Positions 35,571 through 44,428 of a stretch of 64,000 nt of DNA are shown here, piece after piece. The DNA is taken from contig CACYSB010000006.1 in assembly GCA_902777005.1 (NCBI GenBank), forward strand, positions 124,001 through 188,000, read 5' to 3'. The notes beneath the pieces were generated by a model, which was not told where the DNA came from, did not search any database, and was given only the letters and a program-made list of their open reading frames with translations. Within the stretch, counting starts at the first letter, position 1, and the number at the start of each line of letters is the position of its first letter. The translations under genes and the position numbers were made by a program. Source of the DNA: an uncultured Bacteroidota bacterium (GTDB lineage Bacteria > Bacteroidota > Bacteroidia > Bacteroidales > P3).

Positions 35571-36863
35571 TTAGAGTTTTATTTCTTTCCCGGTATAGAT
35601 ATCCAGTTGTTTCTCTGCCAGCAGGAAGCTGTACTTGCTCTGCAGGTAGTCGTTCAGTGCCGAGAGGTAGCGGTCCTGCTGCTGCAGCATCTCGACGGTG
35701 GTGATGGCTCCTTCGTTGTATTTCACAAGGTAGACTTCGTAGCTGGCTTTGTAGGCTTCGCAGAGGGCTTCGGCTGAACGAAAGCGGTTGTGCGCCTGTC
35801 GCATGTCTAAGTACATCTCGTCCACCTTGTCCTCAAGGTCTATCTGTGTCTGCTCGTTTTCCAGCTCGGCCTGTTGCAGGGCAATCTTGCTCCGCTTGAG
35901 TTGTGTGAGCGAAGCGCCATGGTTCAGCAGCGGTATGTTGACTCCTACCGTTAGCGATGTGTTCAGCCCTCCTTTTATGTTGGTTACCGGGTTGTCGCTT
36001 ACTATGGTGCCTTCATTGTATGACGTGCCGGCGCTCAGGTTCACTGTGGGCAGGAATGCGCTCTCTGCTATCCCCACGTTGTAACGTGCTATGTTCACAT
36101 TCATCTCGCTTATCTCCCAGTCGGGCATGTTCCTTCTGGCCTCTGCCATGATGCTGTCGCGCGGTGCTATGTTGAAGTCGGCGGCTCGCATCGTGTCGTC
36201 CCTCATCACCACTTCTATCACTTTGTCACTCTCCAGGCACATCAGTGCCGCCAACGTGTTTCGGTTGTCCTCTATCGTGAGCAGGATGTTGCTGAGTTCA
36301 TTCTGCGAGGCTATGTAATTGGCCTCAAGCAGCTTATAGTCGCTCTCCAGTATGCGTCCTACCCCGTATTTTATCTCCCCCTCCTCCCGCTGTTGCCGGT
36401 TGGTGTTGATAACCTCCTGCTGGTAGGCTTCTTTCTCATGGTTCATCAGTATGGTGAGATAGGCCGTGATTATCTGCATCCCCACGCTGTTTTCCATCTG
36501 GCGTACCCTCAGCGCACTTTGTTCGGCGCCGACTTTGCTCTGGCGGTATGTATTCAGTGTGTTCAGCCCGCTGAATAGTGTCACACTGCCGTTGATGCCA
36601 TATATCCCGCTACGCCGTGTATCGTTGTCGCGGCTCAGGTCTTGTGTGGCCGATGCATTCACCGACGGCAGAAAGTGTAGTCTCGCACCCGTGAGCGTGG
36701 CTTCTGCTGCCTTCTGGTCTAATGCCGCATTCCTCACCTGTAGGTTATGCTCCATTGCATACCGCAGGCAGCCCTCGAGCCTCATCCTCACCGTATCCTG
36801 CCCCCTCGCCCCCATAATGCCCATTAGCCCTATAATGCCTATAAAAACTATCTTCTTACTCAT
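35571..36863 (-). CDS. TolC family outer membrane efflux protein
   Basis: 430 residues. Signal peptide about 1-21 (MSKKIVFIGIIGLMGIMGARG), then the two-repeat TolC architecture of long coiled coils (LRYAMEHNLQVRNAALDQKA; the second repeat begins RRNMPDWEISEMNVNIARYN). The outer-membrane exit duct of the ABC exporter. Its ATG is contained in the first unit of an 18-copy heptamer array. Confidence 0.92.
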   Translation of the reverse strand: MSKKIVFIGIIGLMGIMGARGQDTVRMRLEGCLRYAMEHNLQVRNAALDQKAAEATLTGARLHFLPSVNASATQDLSRDNDTRRSGIYGINGSVTLFSGLNTLNTYRQSKVGAEQSALRVRQMENSVGMQIITAYLTILMNHEKEAYQQEVINTNRQQREEGEIKYGVGRILESDYKLLEANYIASQNELSNILLTIEDNRNTLAALMCLESDKVIEVVMRDDTMRAADFNIAPRDSIMAEARRNMPDWEISEMNVNIARYNVGIAESAFLPTVNLSAGTSYNEGTIVSDNPVTNIKGGLNTSLTVGVNIPLLNHGASLTQLKRSKIALQQAELENEQTQIDLEDKVDEMYLDMRQAHNRFRSAEALCEAYKASYEVYLVKYNEGAITTVEMLQQQDRYLSALNDYLQSKYSFLLAEKQLDIYTGKEIKL

Positions 36864-36986
36864 AACTCATAATTCATAACTCACAACTCATAATTCATAA
36901 CTCATAACTCATAAATCATAATTCATAATTCATAACTCATAACTCATAACTCATAACTCATAAATCATAAATCATAAATCATAACT
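36861..36986. repeat. Heptamer array (CATAACT)18
   Basis: Eighteen uninterrupted 7-mers, mostly CATAACT with CATAATT and CATAAAT variants. It supplies the ATG of the tolC-like gene and the last codons and stop of the histidine kinase gene. Confidence 0.93.
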
Positions 36987-38459
36987 CTTCTTCCTCAGCT
37001 CTATGCGGAAACAGCTCCCCTGGCCGGGAACGCTGTATTTCAGGTACAGGCGCCCTCGGTGGTACTGGTTTATTATCCGTCGCGCCAGCGCCAGCCCCAA
37101 CCCCCAGCCGCGCGTCTTCGTCGTGAACCCGCTGTCGAAGATGTGTTTCTGCACCGCCGTCGTCATCCCGCGTCCTGTGTCGCTGATGTCTATGTATATC
37201 CTTCTCGCATCCTGCGACGCCACCAACGTGATGTCGCCCGCCCCGTCCATCGCATCTATCGCGTTCTTGCAGATATTCTCCACCACCCATTGGAACAGAT
37301 AGCTGTTCAGCGGCGCGACGAACACCTCTCCCTCCGGTATTGTCACGTTGAACCTTACCTTCCTCGGCGCCCGGCTCTGCAGGTACTCCACCGCCGCCAT
37401 CGTGGCCTCGCGCACGTCGCTCTCTTTAAGCTCCGGTGTCGAGCCTATCTTCGAAAATCGCTGTGTTATGGTGTCCAACCGCCGCACGTCCTTCTCCACC
37501 TCCGCCGCATACTCTTCGCTGAACTCTTTTCCTCGCAGGTATTCCACCCATCCGCTCAGCGAGCTCAACGGCGTGCCCAGCTGGTGCGCCGTCTCCTTGG
37601 CCAAGCCCACCCAGATGCGGTTCTGCTCCGCCGTGCGCGCCGTGCGGAACAGGTAGTAGCTCACCACCACCAGCACGAAGGCGATGAAGAAGTAGAACAG
37701 CGGCAGCCAGCGCAGCGAGCGCAGCAGCGGTGTCGACGAATAATACACGTATGCCGCATGGCCGTCGGGTAGCGTAATCTCTATCGGGTCGTTGTTGAAC
37801 TCTTCGACATATCTCTCTCCCTTCGCCTTCAACCGCTCCTCCTCGATGTTGCCGTAGGCCAGCACCTTCGTGCGGCTGCTGTCGACAATCACCACCGGCA
37901 CCAGCACGGAGTTCTGCGTGATGTCCGCCAGGAAGCTCATGGTGAAGCCCGCCAGCACCTCGCGCAGCTGCGTGTAGTATTCCGACTCCTTGTAGTAGAG
38001 CGTCATAGGCATACCCCAGATGCGGTAGCTGAAGGGCGGATTCTTCGAGTATTCTTCCAGCAGCGCGCCCTCCAGTTTCTGTCCGGCAAGCTCCTGTGGC
38101 ACAGTGATGATGCTGTCGCGAGCACGTGTTATGATTATCGGTGTGTGGCTGCTGTCGACGATATAGTTGACGTAGGCGAGGCTGAACTTGAGGTCCGTGC
38201 TCAGGTCCGGGTCGTTGAACGACTGCAGGATGTCGGTGTAGAGCCGCATCTTGCGGTGCTCGTCGAGGGTGGCCTGCTGGAAGAACTGGGCGGTGGCGGC
38301 AGCCATCTGGTTGCGCTGCCCTATGGCCGACGCCCACAGGCGCACCTTGGCCTCCTCGCTCTCGCGCACCTGTTGCGCCACACGCTGCACCTGCCACAAC
38401 GCCAACAGTGCCAGCGCAATGGTCAGTGAGAGCACTATCAGTTTCAGCCTCTGTTTCAT
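36972..38459 (-). CDS. Sensor histidine kinase
   Basis: 495 residues from Met at 38459. Two transmembrane helices (about 6-24 and 252-272) flank a periplasmic domain. The dimerisation box is KETAHQLGTPLSSL with phospho-acceptor His292. N-box VVENICKNAIDAM, G1 DTGRGM, G2 GWGLGLALARRII. No response regulator is adjacent, so it is orphan within the window. It overlaps the LolE-like gene by 4 bp. The last residues are encoded by the heptamer array. Confidence 0.93.
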   Translation of the reverse strand: MKQRLKLIVLSLTIALALLALWQVQRVAQQVRESEEAKVRLWASAIGQRNQMAAATAQFFQQATLDEHRKMRLYTDILQSFNDPDLSTDLKFSLAYVNYIVDSSHTPIIITRARDSIITVPQELAGQKLEGALLEEYSKNPPFSYRIWGMPMTLYYKESEYYTQLREVLAGFTMSFLADITQNSVLVPVVIVDSSRTKVLAYGNIEEERLKAKGERYVEEFNNDPIEITLPDGHAAYVYYSSTPLLRSLRWLPLFYFFIAFVLVVVSYYLFRTARTAEQNRIWVGLAKETAHQLGTPLSSLSGWVEYLRGKEFSEEYAAEVEKDVRRLDTITQRFSKIGSTPELKESDVREATMAAVEYLQSRAPRKVRFNVTIPEGEVFVAPLNSYLFQWVVENICKNAIDAMDGAGDITLVASQDARRIYIDISDTGRGMTTAVQKHIFDSGFTTKTRGWGLGLALARRIINQYHRGRLYLKYSVPGQGSCFRIELRKKSYDL

Positions 38460-39667
38460 TCGCTTCTCATTGTTTTTGCAGGGCTCACCTTGCTGATATA
38501 CGCCGCCGGCAGCAGCAGCGCCGCCACGCACACCGCCAGCGTCCCCACGCTTACCGCCACATACACCCACGGGTCTATCTCCACCGGCACGTATGCCATC
38601 GAGTAACTCTCGGGGTCCAGCGTCAGCAGGCGCCAGTGGTTCTGCGCCAGACTCAGCGCCAGCGCCACACCGTCGCCTATGGCCACTCCCGTGGCTATCA
38701 GCCCCGAGGCCTTAAGCATGAAGATGCGGCGCACCGCTCCGTTGCAGGCCCCGAGGGCTTTCAGCAGCCCTATGGTGGTGCCCTTTTCGAATATCATTAT
38801 CAGCAGCGCCGACACAATGGCCACGGCGCTCACCAGGCACATGATGGTCAGTATCAGCGCTATGTTGGCGTTCAGCAGGTCCAGCCACGAGAACAGCGCC
38901 GGGTGTTGCTCCACAATGGTGCGCAGCCGCAGGTCGTAGGGCAGTTCAGCGGCCACGCGGCGCGCCGTCGCCTCCAGCTCGTCGAAGTCGTCCACCAGCA
39001 GCTCGTAGCCGCCCACGAGGCTGTCGCCCCAGCTCTCGATGCGCTGCACCTGCCGCAGGTCGCCCACCACATAGAGCTCGTCCATCTCGGCGAGGTCCGT
39101 GTTGTAGATGCCGCACACCGTGAATGCCCGGGAGCGATAGTTGTCGCCGCTCCAGAAATAGGTGCGCATCTTGTCGTCTACCTTGAGTCCAAGCTTGCTT
39201 CCTATCGTGCTAGAAATGAGCACGTCGTTTGTCTCCGACGGCAGTTGCCCCTCCACCAGGCACGAGTGGTAGAAGCTCGTGTCATATCCTTCGCCCACGC
39301 CGCGGAACATGATTCCGTAGATCTGCTCCTCGGTCTTCACCATGCCGCCCTTGGTGGCGAAGCACTGCACGTGGCGCACTCCCGGCACGCTGCGCAGGGC
39401 CTCCAGCAGGGTGCTGTCAACCGCCACCGGCGTGTCGCTGTAGGTGTCGCTCGTCGTGAAGCTGCTCACCGTCAGGTGGCTGCCGAACCCCGCCACCTTG
39501 TCGCGGATGTCGGCCTGGAAGCCGCGCAGTATGCTCACGGCCATCACCATCACCACCACACCGAGGGCGATGCCTACGACGGCGATAGATGACAAAGGCC
39601 CCGAGAAGCCGCCTTCGCGGCCTCTACGGGGCATAAACCGTCGGGCTATAAACCGTTCAAATGACAA
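38456..39667 (-). CDS. LolC/LolE-like ABC permease (FtsX fold)
   Basis: 403 residues: MSFERFIARRFM start, helix SSIAVVGIALGVVVMVMAVS, large periplasmic domain, then three helices with FEKGTTIGLLKALGACNGAV. This is the layout of lipoprotein-release permeases, but the matching ATPase (LolD) is not here. Coupled to the histidine kinase by an ATGA overlap. Confidence 0.9.
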   Translation of the reverse strand: MSFERFIARRFMPRRGREGGFSGPLSSIAVVGIALGVVVMVMAVSILRGFQADIRDKVAGFGSHLTVSSFTTSDTYSDTPVAVDSTLLEALRSVPGVRHVQCFATKGGMVKTEEQIYGIMFRGVGEGYDTSFYHSCLVEGQLPSETNDVLISSTIGSKLGLKVDDKMRTYFWSGDNYRSRAFTVCGIYNTDLAEMDELYVVGDLRQVQRIESWGDSLVGGYELLVDDFDELEATARRVAAELPYDLRLRTIVEQHPALFSWLDLLNANIALILTIMCLVSAVAIVSALLIMIFEKGTTIGLLKALGACNGAVRRIFMLKASGLIATGVAIGDGVALALSLAQNHWRLLTLDPESYSMAYVPVEIDPWVYVAVSVGTLAVCVAALLLPAAYISKVSPAKTMRSE

Positions 39668-39701
39668 GGTCGCGACTGAATAGGAGCAACTGTGTCATTT
39701 A

Positions 39702-40463
39702 TTAGAACGCCGTTACGATGCCCATGAAGTCCTTGGCCTTCAGCGAGGCGCCGCCTATGAGGCCGCCGTCGATGTCGGGGCAGGCGAAGAGCTCCTTGGC
39801 GTTGCTGGGCTTGCAGCTGCCACCGTAGAGGATGCTTATCTCGTCGGCCACCTCCTTGCCGTACTTCTCCACCAGCAGCGAGCGTATGTAGGCGTGGATC
39901 TCCTGCGCCTGCTCCGGTGTGGCCGTCTTGCCGGTGCCGATGGCCCACACGGGCTCGTAGGCGATGATGATATTCTTGATGTTCTCGGCGTCGAGGTGGA
40001 ACAGCCCCTTCTCGACCTGGGTCTTCACCACCTCGAACTGGCGGTTGGCCTCGCGCTCCTCGAGCACCTCGCCCACGCACACTATCGGCGTCAGTCCGTG
40101 CTCCAGCAGCTTGTCCACCTTGGCGGCGACCAAAGCGTCCGTCTCGCCGTAGTAGGCGCGGCGCTCCGAATGGCCCACGATGCAGTAGTCAATCTCGCAG
40201 CTCTCCAGCATGGCGGCGCTCACCTCGCCGGTATAGGCGCCCTTCTCCTGGTCGCTCACGTTCTGTGCGCCGACGGCGAAGTAGCTGTCGTTGGCATAGT
40301 CGCTGGCCATCTCGATATACGGGAACGGCGGGCAGACTATGACCTTCTCGTCCCGCGGCAGTTCAACATTCTCCAGTTCGCTCATCAGCTCGTCGAGCAG
40401 CTCATCGGCCTCCGTGAAGGTGAGGTTCATCTTCCAGTTGCCGGCAACAATCTTCTTTCTCAT
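39702..40463 (-). CDS. tpiA: Triosephosphate isomerase
   Basis: 253 residues. Substrate-binding Lys11 in GNWKMN, electrophile His98 in [12 protein letters not shown], catalytic base Glu170 in [12 protein letters not shown], and phosphate loop [10 protein letters not shown]. It interconverts dihydroxyacetone phosphate and glyceraldehyde 3-phosphate in glycolysis. Confidence 0.98.
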   Translation of the reverse strand: MRKKIVAGNWKMNLTFTEADELLDELMSELENVELPRDEKVIVCPPFPYIEMASDYANDSYFAVGAQNVSDQEKGAYTGEVSAAMLESCEIDYCIVGHSERRAYYGETDALVAAKVDKLLEHGLTPIVCVGEVLEEREANRQFEVVKTQVEKGLFHLDAENIKNIIIAYEPVWAIGTGKTATPEQAQEIHAYIRSLLVEKYGKEVADEISILYGGSCKPSNAKELFACPDIDGGLIGGASLKAKDFMGIVTAF

Positions 40464-40605
40464 AATGTGGTATTGTTTTTTATGGTTATTGACAATAAAT
40501 TATACTTTATAACGAAGACCCACTCCTTATATTGTGCCGCCCTGCATTTTTTCCTCGCCGATTACAGCGCCGCCGCTTATTTTCCCCTCCATCGTGCACC
40601 ATCCA

Positions 40606-40741
40606 CACACTATCCTCTCCGTCTCTGGCCCGACAGATTACCGCTTGTTTACCGGTTGTTTTACGGTTATAAACCGTTAAACAACCGGTAAACAACCGTA
40701 GAACATACGGAGAAGGTACGGCGGGATAGGGTGGGGGTGTG
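40606..40741. repeat. 11-mer-phased palindrome E4
   Basis: Eight tandem 11-mers from 40640: ACCGCTTGTTT, ACCGGTTGTTT, TACGGTTATAA, then mirrored ACCGTTAAACA, ACCGGTAAACA, ACCGTAGAACA. Outer parts CACACTATCC and GGATAGGGTG also mirror. It occupies much of the 390-bp gap between tpiA and arcC; the remainder holds only the arcC promoter. Confidence 0.9.
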
Positions 40742-40784
40742 AATAAATTGTTATGTTTGTGGTGTGTAATTTGTTTTTATTTAG

Positions 40785-40792
40785 TATATTTG
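40785..40792 (+). promoter_or_regulatory. arcC promoter -7 box
   Basis: TATATTTG followed by CA, 61 bp before the arcC ATG. No well-spaced -33 box was seen. Confidence 0.6.
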
Positions 40793-40853
40793 CATTTTCC
40801 ACAAAGGCGTGGGAAGCGGTATATTGTACTGAAAACTAACAAAATAGATAGAA

Positions 40854-41789
40854 ATGAGAAAACTTGCAGTGGTGGCTTTTGGCGGCAATGCTCTGCTTCG
40901 CAGCGGCCAGAAAGGCACCTACCAGGAACAGATAGAGAATGTTGAAAACACATGCGAAAGTTTGTGCGCCCTGCTGAAACGCGGCTACAACGTGGTCATC
41001 GGCCACGGCAACGGCCCCCAGGTGGGCAATGTGATGCTGCAGCACGAGGCTGGCAAGCTGGCTGGCGTCGAGGCCATGCCGATGGACTTCTGCGTCGCCG
41101 AGACGCAGGGCTCGATAGCCTACCTCATCGAGATGGGCTTGCGCAACGTGATGGCCCGCAACGACATACAACGCGATGTCGTCACGCTGGTCACCCAGGT
41201 GGCCGTCAACAAGCTTGACCCCATGTTCCAGAACCCCACCAAGCCCGTAGGCCCGTACTACACCAAGGAACAGGCCGACGAGTTCGCCCGCGAGACGGGT
41301 GCCAAGTACAAGGAAGACCCCAAGGGTAACGGCTGGCGCAAGGTTGTTGCATCGCCCAAGCCCGTGCGTATCAATAACATCAAGATAGTGAAGCAGCTTG
41401 CTACGGCAGGCCACATTGTGGTCACCGTGGGCGGTGGCGGCATCCCCGTGGTGGAGGAGAGCGACTACGTGCGCGGCGTCGAGGCTGTCATCGACAAGGA
41501 CCTCGCCAGCGCTCTCTGCGCTGTTGAGATCGGTGCCGACGAGTTCTACATCCTCACCGATGTGCCCAAGGTATACATCAACTTCCGCAAGGAGAACGAG
41601 CAGGCGCTGGACACCATCACCATCGCCCAGGCCAAGCAGTACCTCGAAGAGGGTCAGTTCGCCGAAGGTAGCATGGCCCCGAAGGTGAGGGCTGCCATCA
41701 TGTTCGTGGAGCACGGCGGCAAGGAGTGCATCATCACCGAGGCCGGCCAGTTGGACAACCCCAACTGCGGAACGCGCATTGTGAAATAA
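40854..41789 (+). CDS. arcC: Carbamate kinase
   Basis: 311 residues, amino acid kinase fold: VVAFGGNALLRSGQKGT at the start, VIGHGNGPQVGNV, GGGGIPVV, and LTDVPKVYINF. It makes ATP from carbamoyl phosphate and ADP. With the nearby ornithine carbamoyltransferase it completes citrulline catabolism. No arginine deiminase gene is in the window. Confidence 0.97.
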   Translation: MRKLAVVAFGGNALLRSGQKGTYQEQIENVENTCESLCALLKRGYNVVIGHGNGPQVGNVMLQHEAGKLAGVEAMPMDFCVAETQGSIAYLIEMGLRNVMARNDIQRDVVTLVTQVAVNKLDPMFQNPTKPVGPYYTKEQADEFARETGAKYKEDPKGNGWRKVVASPKPVRINNIKIVKQLATAGHIVVTVGGGGIPVVEESDYVRGVEAVIDKDLASALCAVEIGADEFYILTDVPKVYINFRKENEQALDTITIAQAKQYLEEGQFAEGSMAPKVRAAIMFVEHGGKECIITEAGQLDNPNCGTRIVK

Positions 41790-41801
41790 AATAGACAAAC
41801 C

Positions 41802-42209
41802 ATGGCATCGCCGTTAGGTCAGATTACCAGATCGCCCCAGTTTAAGCCCTTCATGAAGAATATGGCCCTGATGGCCGTTGTGCTTACGCTGGTCGCATTG
41901 GTGCTGAAACTGCGTGGCGTGCAGGTGGGTGACACCTTGCTCATCGTTGGTATGGGTACGCTGTCTATCGTGGCATTATTCCTCGGATGGCTATTCCCGT
42001 GTCCCGATGAAAGAGGCAGTGGGTTATGGAAATTTGCTATGACGCTCACCGGCTTCTCACTGACAGTGGTCATCATCGGTCTGCTGTTCCGGCTGATGCA
42101 TTGGCCGGGTGGCAGCACTATGCTGATTGCCGGTGCTGTGGCATTTGTTGTCAGTGCTATTGTTTGGCTGCTGTATTTCCGCAACCGCAAGAATTTCTAT
42201 GAAAATTAA
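41802..42209 (+). CDS. Small membrane protein, GldL-like N-terminal region
   Basis: 135 residues with four hydrophobic helices. The stretch LLFRLMHWPGGSTMLIAGA resembles the membrane part of GldL, the type IX/gliding motor protein, but the cytoplasmic region of GldL is absent and the gene sits between arcC and arcB. Widespread small proteins of this kind are uncharacterised. Confidence 0.65.
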   Translation: MASPLGQITRSPQFKPFMKNMALMAVVLTLVALVLKLRGVQVGDTLLIVGMGTLSIVALFLGWLFPCPDERGSGLWKFAMTLTGFSLTVVIIGLLFRLMHWPGGSTMLIAGAVAFVVSAIVWLLYFRNRKNFYEN

Positions 42210-42233
42210 TTTACAATTTAAAACAATAAAGAA

Positions 42234-43235
42234 ATGGCTTACAATTTAAGAAACCGCAACTTTCTGAAGATCCTCGACTTCTCGCCGAAGGAGCTTAACT
42301 ATCTGCTTGACCTGGCCCGCGACCTGAAGCGCGCCAAATATGCCGGCACAGAGCAGCAGCATCTGAAGGGCAAGAACATCGCCCTTATCTTCGAGAAGAC
42401 CTCTACCCGTACCCGCTGCGCCTTCGAGGTTGGCGCAAAGGACCAGGGTGCCCACGTGACCTATCTGGGTCCCACCGGCAGCCAGATCGGCATCAAGGAG
42501 AGCATGAAGGACACCGCCCGCGTGCTGGGTCGCATGTTCGACGGCATCGAGTACCGTGGCTTCGACCAGGCCACCGTCGAGGAGCTGGCCGAATACGCCG
42601 GCGTCCCCGTGTGGAACGGTCTCACCGCCGAGGCTCACCCCACTCAGATTCTGGCCGACTTCCTCACCATCCAGGAGCATACCGACAAGCCCCTCAACCA
42701 GGTGAAGTTCGCCTATATCGGCGATGCCCGCTACAACATGGGTAACAGCCTGATGGTTGGTGGCGTGAAGATGGGTATGGATATCCGCATCATCGCCCCC
42801 AAGAAACTGCAGCCCGCCAAGGAGCTCGTCAAGAAGTGCCAGGAAATCGCCAAGGAGACCGGCGCCAAGCTGACCGTCACCGACGACGTCGAGAAGGGCG
42901 TGAAGGGCCTCGACTTCATCTACACCGACATCTGGGTGTCGATGGGCGAACCCGACAGCGTGTGGAAAGAGCGCATCAAGATGCTGATGCCCTATCAGGT
43001 CAACGCTGCCCTGATGAAAAAGACCGGCAACCCGAAGTGCAAGTTCATGCACTGCCTGCCCGCCTACCACAACCTGGAGACCAAGGCCGGCCGCGATGTG
43101 CACGAGAAATTCGGTCTGAACGGTATCGAGGTGACCGAGGAGGTCTTCGAGAGCGAGAACAGCATTGTCTTCGACGAGGCTGAGAACCGTATGCACACTA
43201 TTAAAGCCGTCATGGTTGCTACATTGGGTGACTAA
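42234..43235 (+). CDS. arcB: Ornithine carbamoyltransferase
   Basis: 333 residues. Carbamoyl-phosphate site STRTR (57-61), then [32 protein letters not shown] and the ornithine-site MHCLPAYH. It is the ordinary enzyme, not the acetyl- or succinyl-ornithine type of some Bacteroidetes. The arcC neighbour suggests the catabolic direction (citrulline to ornithine plus carbamoyl phosphate); argF function cannot be excluded. Confidence 0.95.
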   Translation: MAYNLRNRNFLKILDFSPKELNYLLDLARDLKRAKYAGTEQQHLKGKNIALIFEKTSTRTRCAFEVGAKDQGAHVTYLGPTGSQIGIKESMKDTARVLGRMFDGIEYRGFDQATVEELAEYAGVPVWNGLTAEAHPTQILADFLTIQEHTDKPLNQVKFAYIGDARYNMGNSLMVGGVKMGMDIRIIAPKKLQPAKELVKKCQEIAKETGAKLTVTDDVEKGVKGLDFIYTDIWVSMGEPDSVWKERIKMLMPYQVNAALMKKTGNPKCKFMHCLPAYHNLETKAGRDVHEKFGLNGIEVTEEVFESENSIVFDEAENRMHTIKAVMVATLGD

Positions 43236-43237
43236 TC

Positions 43238-44428
43238 ATGTGGTTTACTAATCTGTTTACAGGTAGTGGAGTGGCCAGCACAGTGTTGATGCTGGCCATC
43301 TCCATCTTTGCAGGCTTGCTTTTGGGCAAGCTGAAGGTGAAGGGTATCACGCTGGGCATCACGTGGGTGCTGTTTGTCGGCATTGCGCTGAGTGCCTTCG
43401 GCGTGAGCCTCAACCACGACATGCTGCATATCGTAAAGGAGTTCGGACTGATACTCTTCGTCACTGCAGTAGGCATGCAGGTGGGCCCCGGATTCTTCCG
43501 CAGCTTCAAGAAGGGAGGCTTGGCGATGAACGGAATGGCTCTGGTCAATGTGGCCCTCGGCGTGGTTATGACGGTGATTATAGCCAAGCTGGCCAACCAG
43601 GAGCTGACCGATATGGCCGGTGTATATACCGGCGCCATCACCAATACCCCCGGTCTCTCGGCAGCGCAGCAGGCTGTGAACGACCTCGGTATAGAGGGCG
43701 CTTCCGACCGATTGGCAGCAGGCTATGCTGTGGCCTATCCGCTGGCTGTGGTCGGCATGATTGTAACATGCATACTGCTTCGTCCGCTCTGCCGCATTGA
43801 CCTGAAGAAAGAGCCCGCCACCGACGAATCGACGCCGGCAGCGGCAGCCAAGCAGGCCACACCGACCTCGCAGCGCCACAAGATAAACCTTGTGCCTATC
43901 TTTGTTTTCATAGCCCTCGGTATCTTCCTGGGCTCCATACCTATTCCTGTGGGTATGAAGGCGCCTGTCAAATTAGGTCTTGCCGGCGGCCCGCTGGTGG
44001 TATCGCTCATCGGTAGCTGGCTGGGAGTGAAGAAGGGGTGGTTCACTACCGAATTCACCGACAGCCACGGTGTGTGGATGCTGCGCGAAGTGGGCATTGC
44101 CCTCTTCTTGGCAGGAGTTGGCCTTGGAGCTGGCGGCAAGTTCGTGGAGACCGTGCAGGAGCACTATATGTGGGTAGTCTACGGTGTCATCATCACCATG
44201 GTGCCGCCGATACTTGTAGGACTGTTCGGCCGTCTGGTGCTGAAGATGAACTACTATACCCTCATGGGCTTCATAGGTGGCAGCCATACCGACCCGCCGA
44301 CGCTGGCTTTCGCCAACACTGTGGCTCCCGAGGGTTGCAAGTTGCCCAACACCGGCTATGCGACGGTGTATCCTCTGACGATGTTCCTCCGTATTTTTAC
44401 GGCACAACTATTGGTACTGATAGCATGA
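43238..44428 (+). CDS. AspT/YidE-type exchanger lacking TrkA_C domains
   Basis: 396 residues, about ten to eleven helices in two halves, with paired motifs GVYTGAITNTPGLSAAQQAV and MGFIGGSHTDPPTLAFAN. This is the aspartate:alanine exchanger (AAEx) family. Usual members are about 550 residues with two TrkA_C domains in the central loop; here the loop is about 30 residues rich in Ala, Thr and Pro (ATDESTPAAAAKQATP). After arcB it may exchange an amino acid such as ornithine, but that is a guess from position. Confidence 0.82.
   Translation: MWFTNLFTGSGVASTVLMLAISIFAGLLLGKLKVKGITLGITWVLFVGIALSAFGVSLNHDMLHIVKEFGLILFVTAVGMQVGPGFFRSFKKGGLAMNGMALVNVALGVVMTVIIAKLANQELTDMAGVYTGAITNTPGLSAAQQAVNDLGIEGASDRLAAGYAVAYPLAVVGMIVTCILLRPLCRIDLKKEPATDESTPAAAAKQATPTSQRHKINLVPIFVFIALGIFLGSIPIPVGMKAPVKLGLAGGPLVVSLIGSWLGVKKGWFTTEFTDSHGVWMLREVGIALFLAGVGLGAGGKFVETVQEHYMWVVYGVIITMVPPILVGLFGRLVLKMNYYTLMGFIGGSHTDPPTLAFANTVAPEGCKLPNTGYATVYPLTMFLRIFTAQLLVLIA

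Noticed and set aside
32451-36863. A novel export system
   Set aside because: The four genes are a standard MacAB-TolC-type tripartite exporter with all normal motifs.
36861-36986. Heptamer array as an integration site or origin iterons
   Set aside because: Similar arrays lie at many unrelated junctions and no integrase or replication gene is nearby.
44038-44424. Longer start for the porin-like protein
   Set aside because: This part overlaps the exchanger gene in another frame; the signal peptide begins at 44425.
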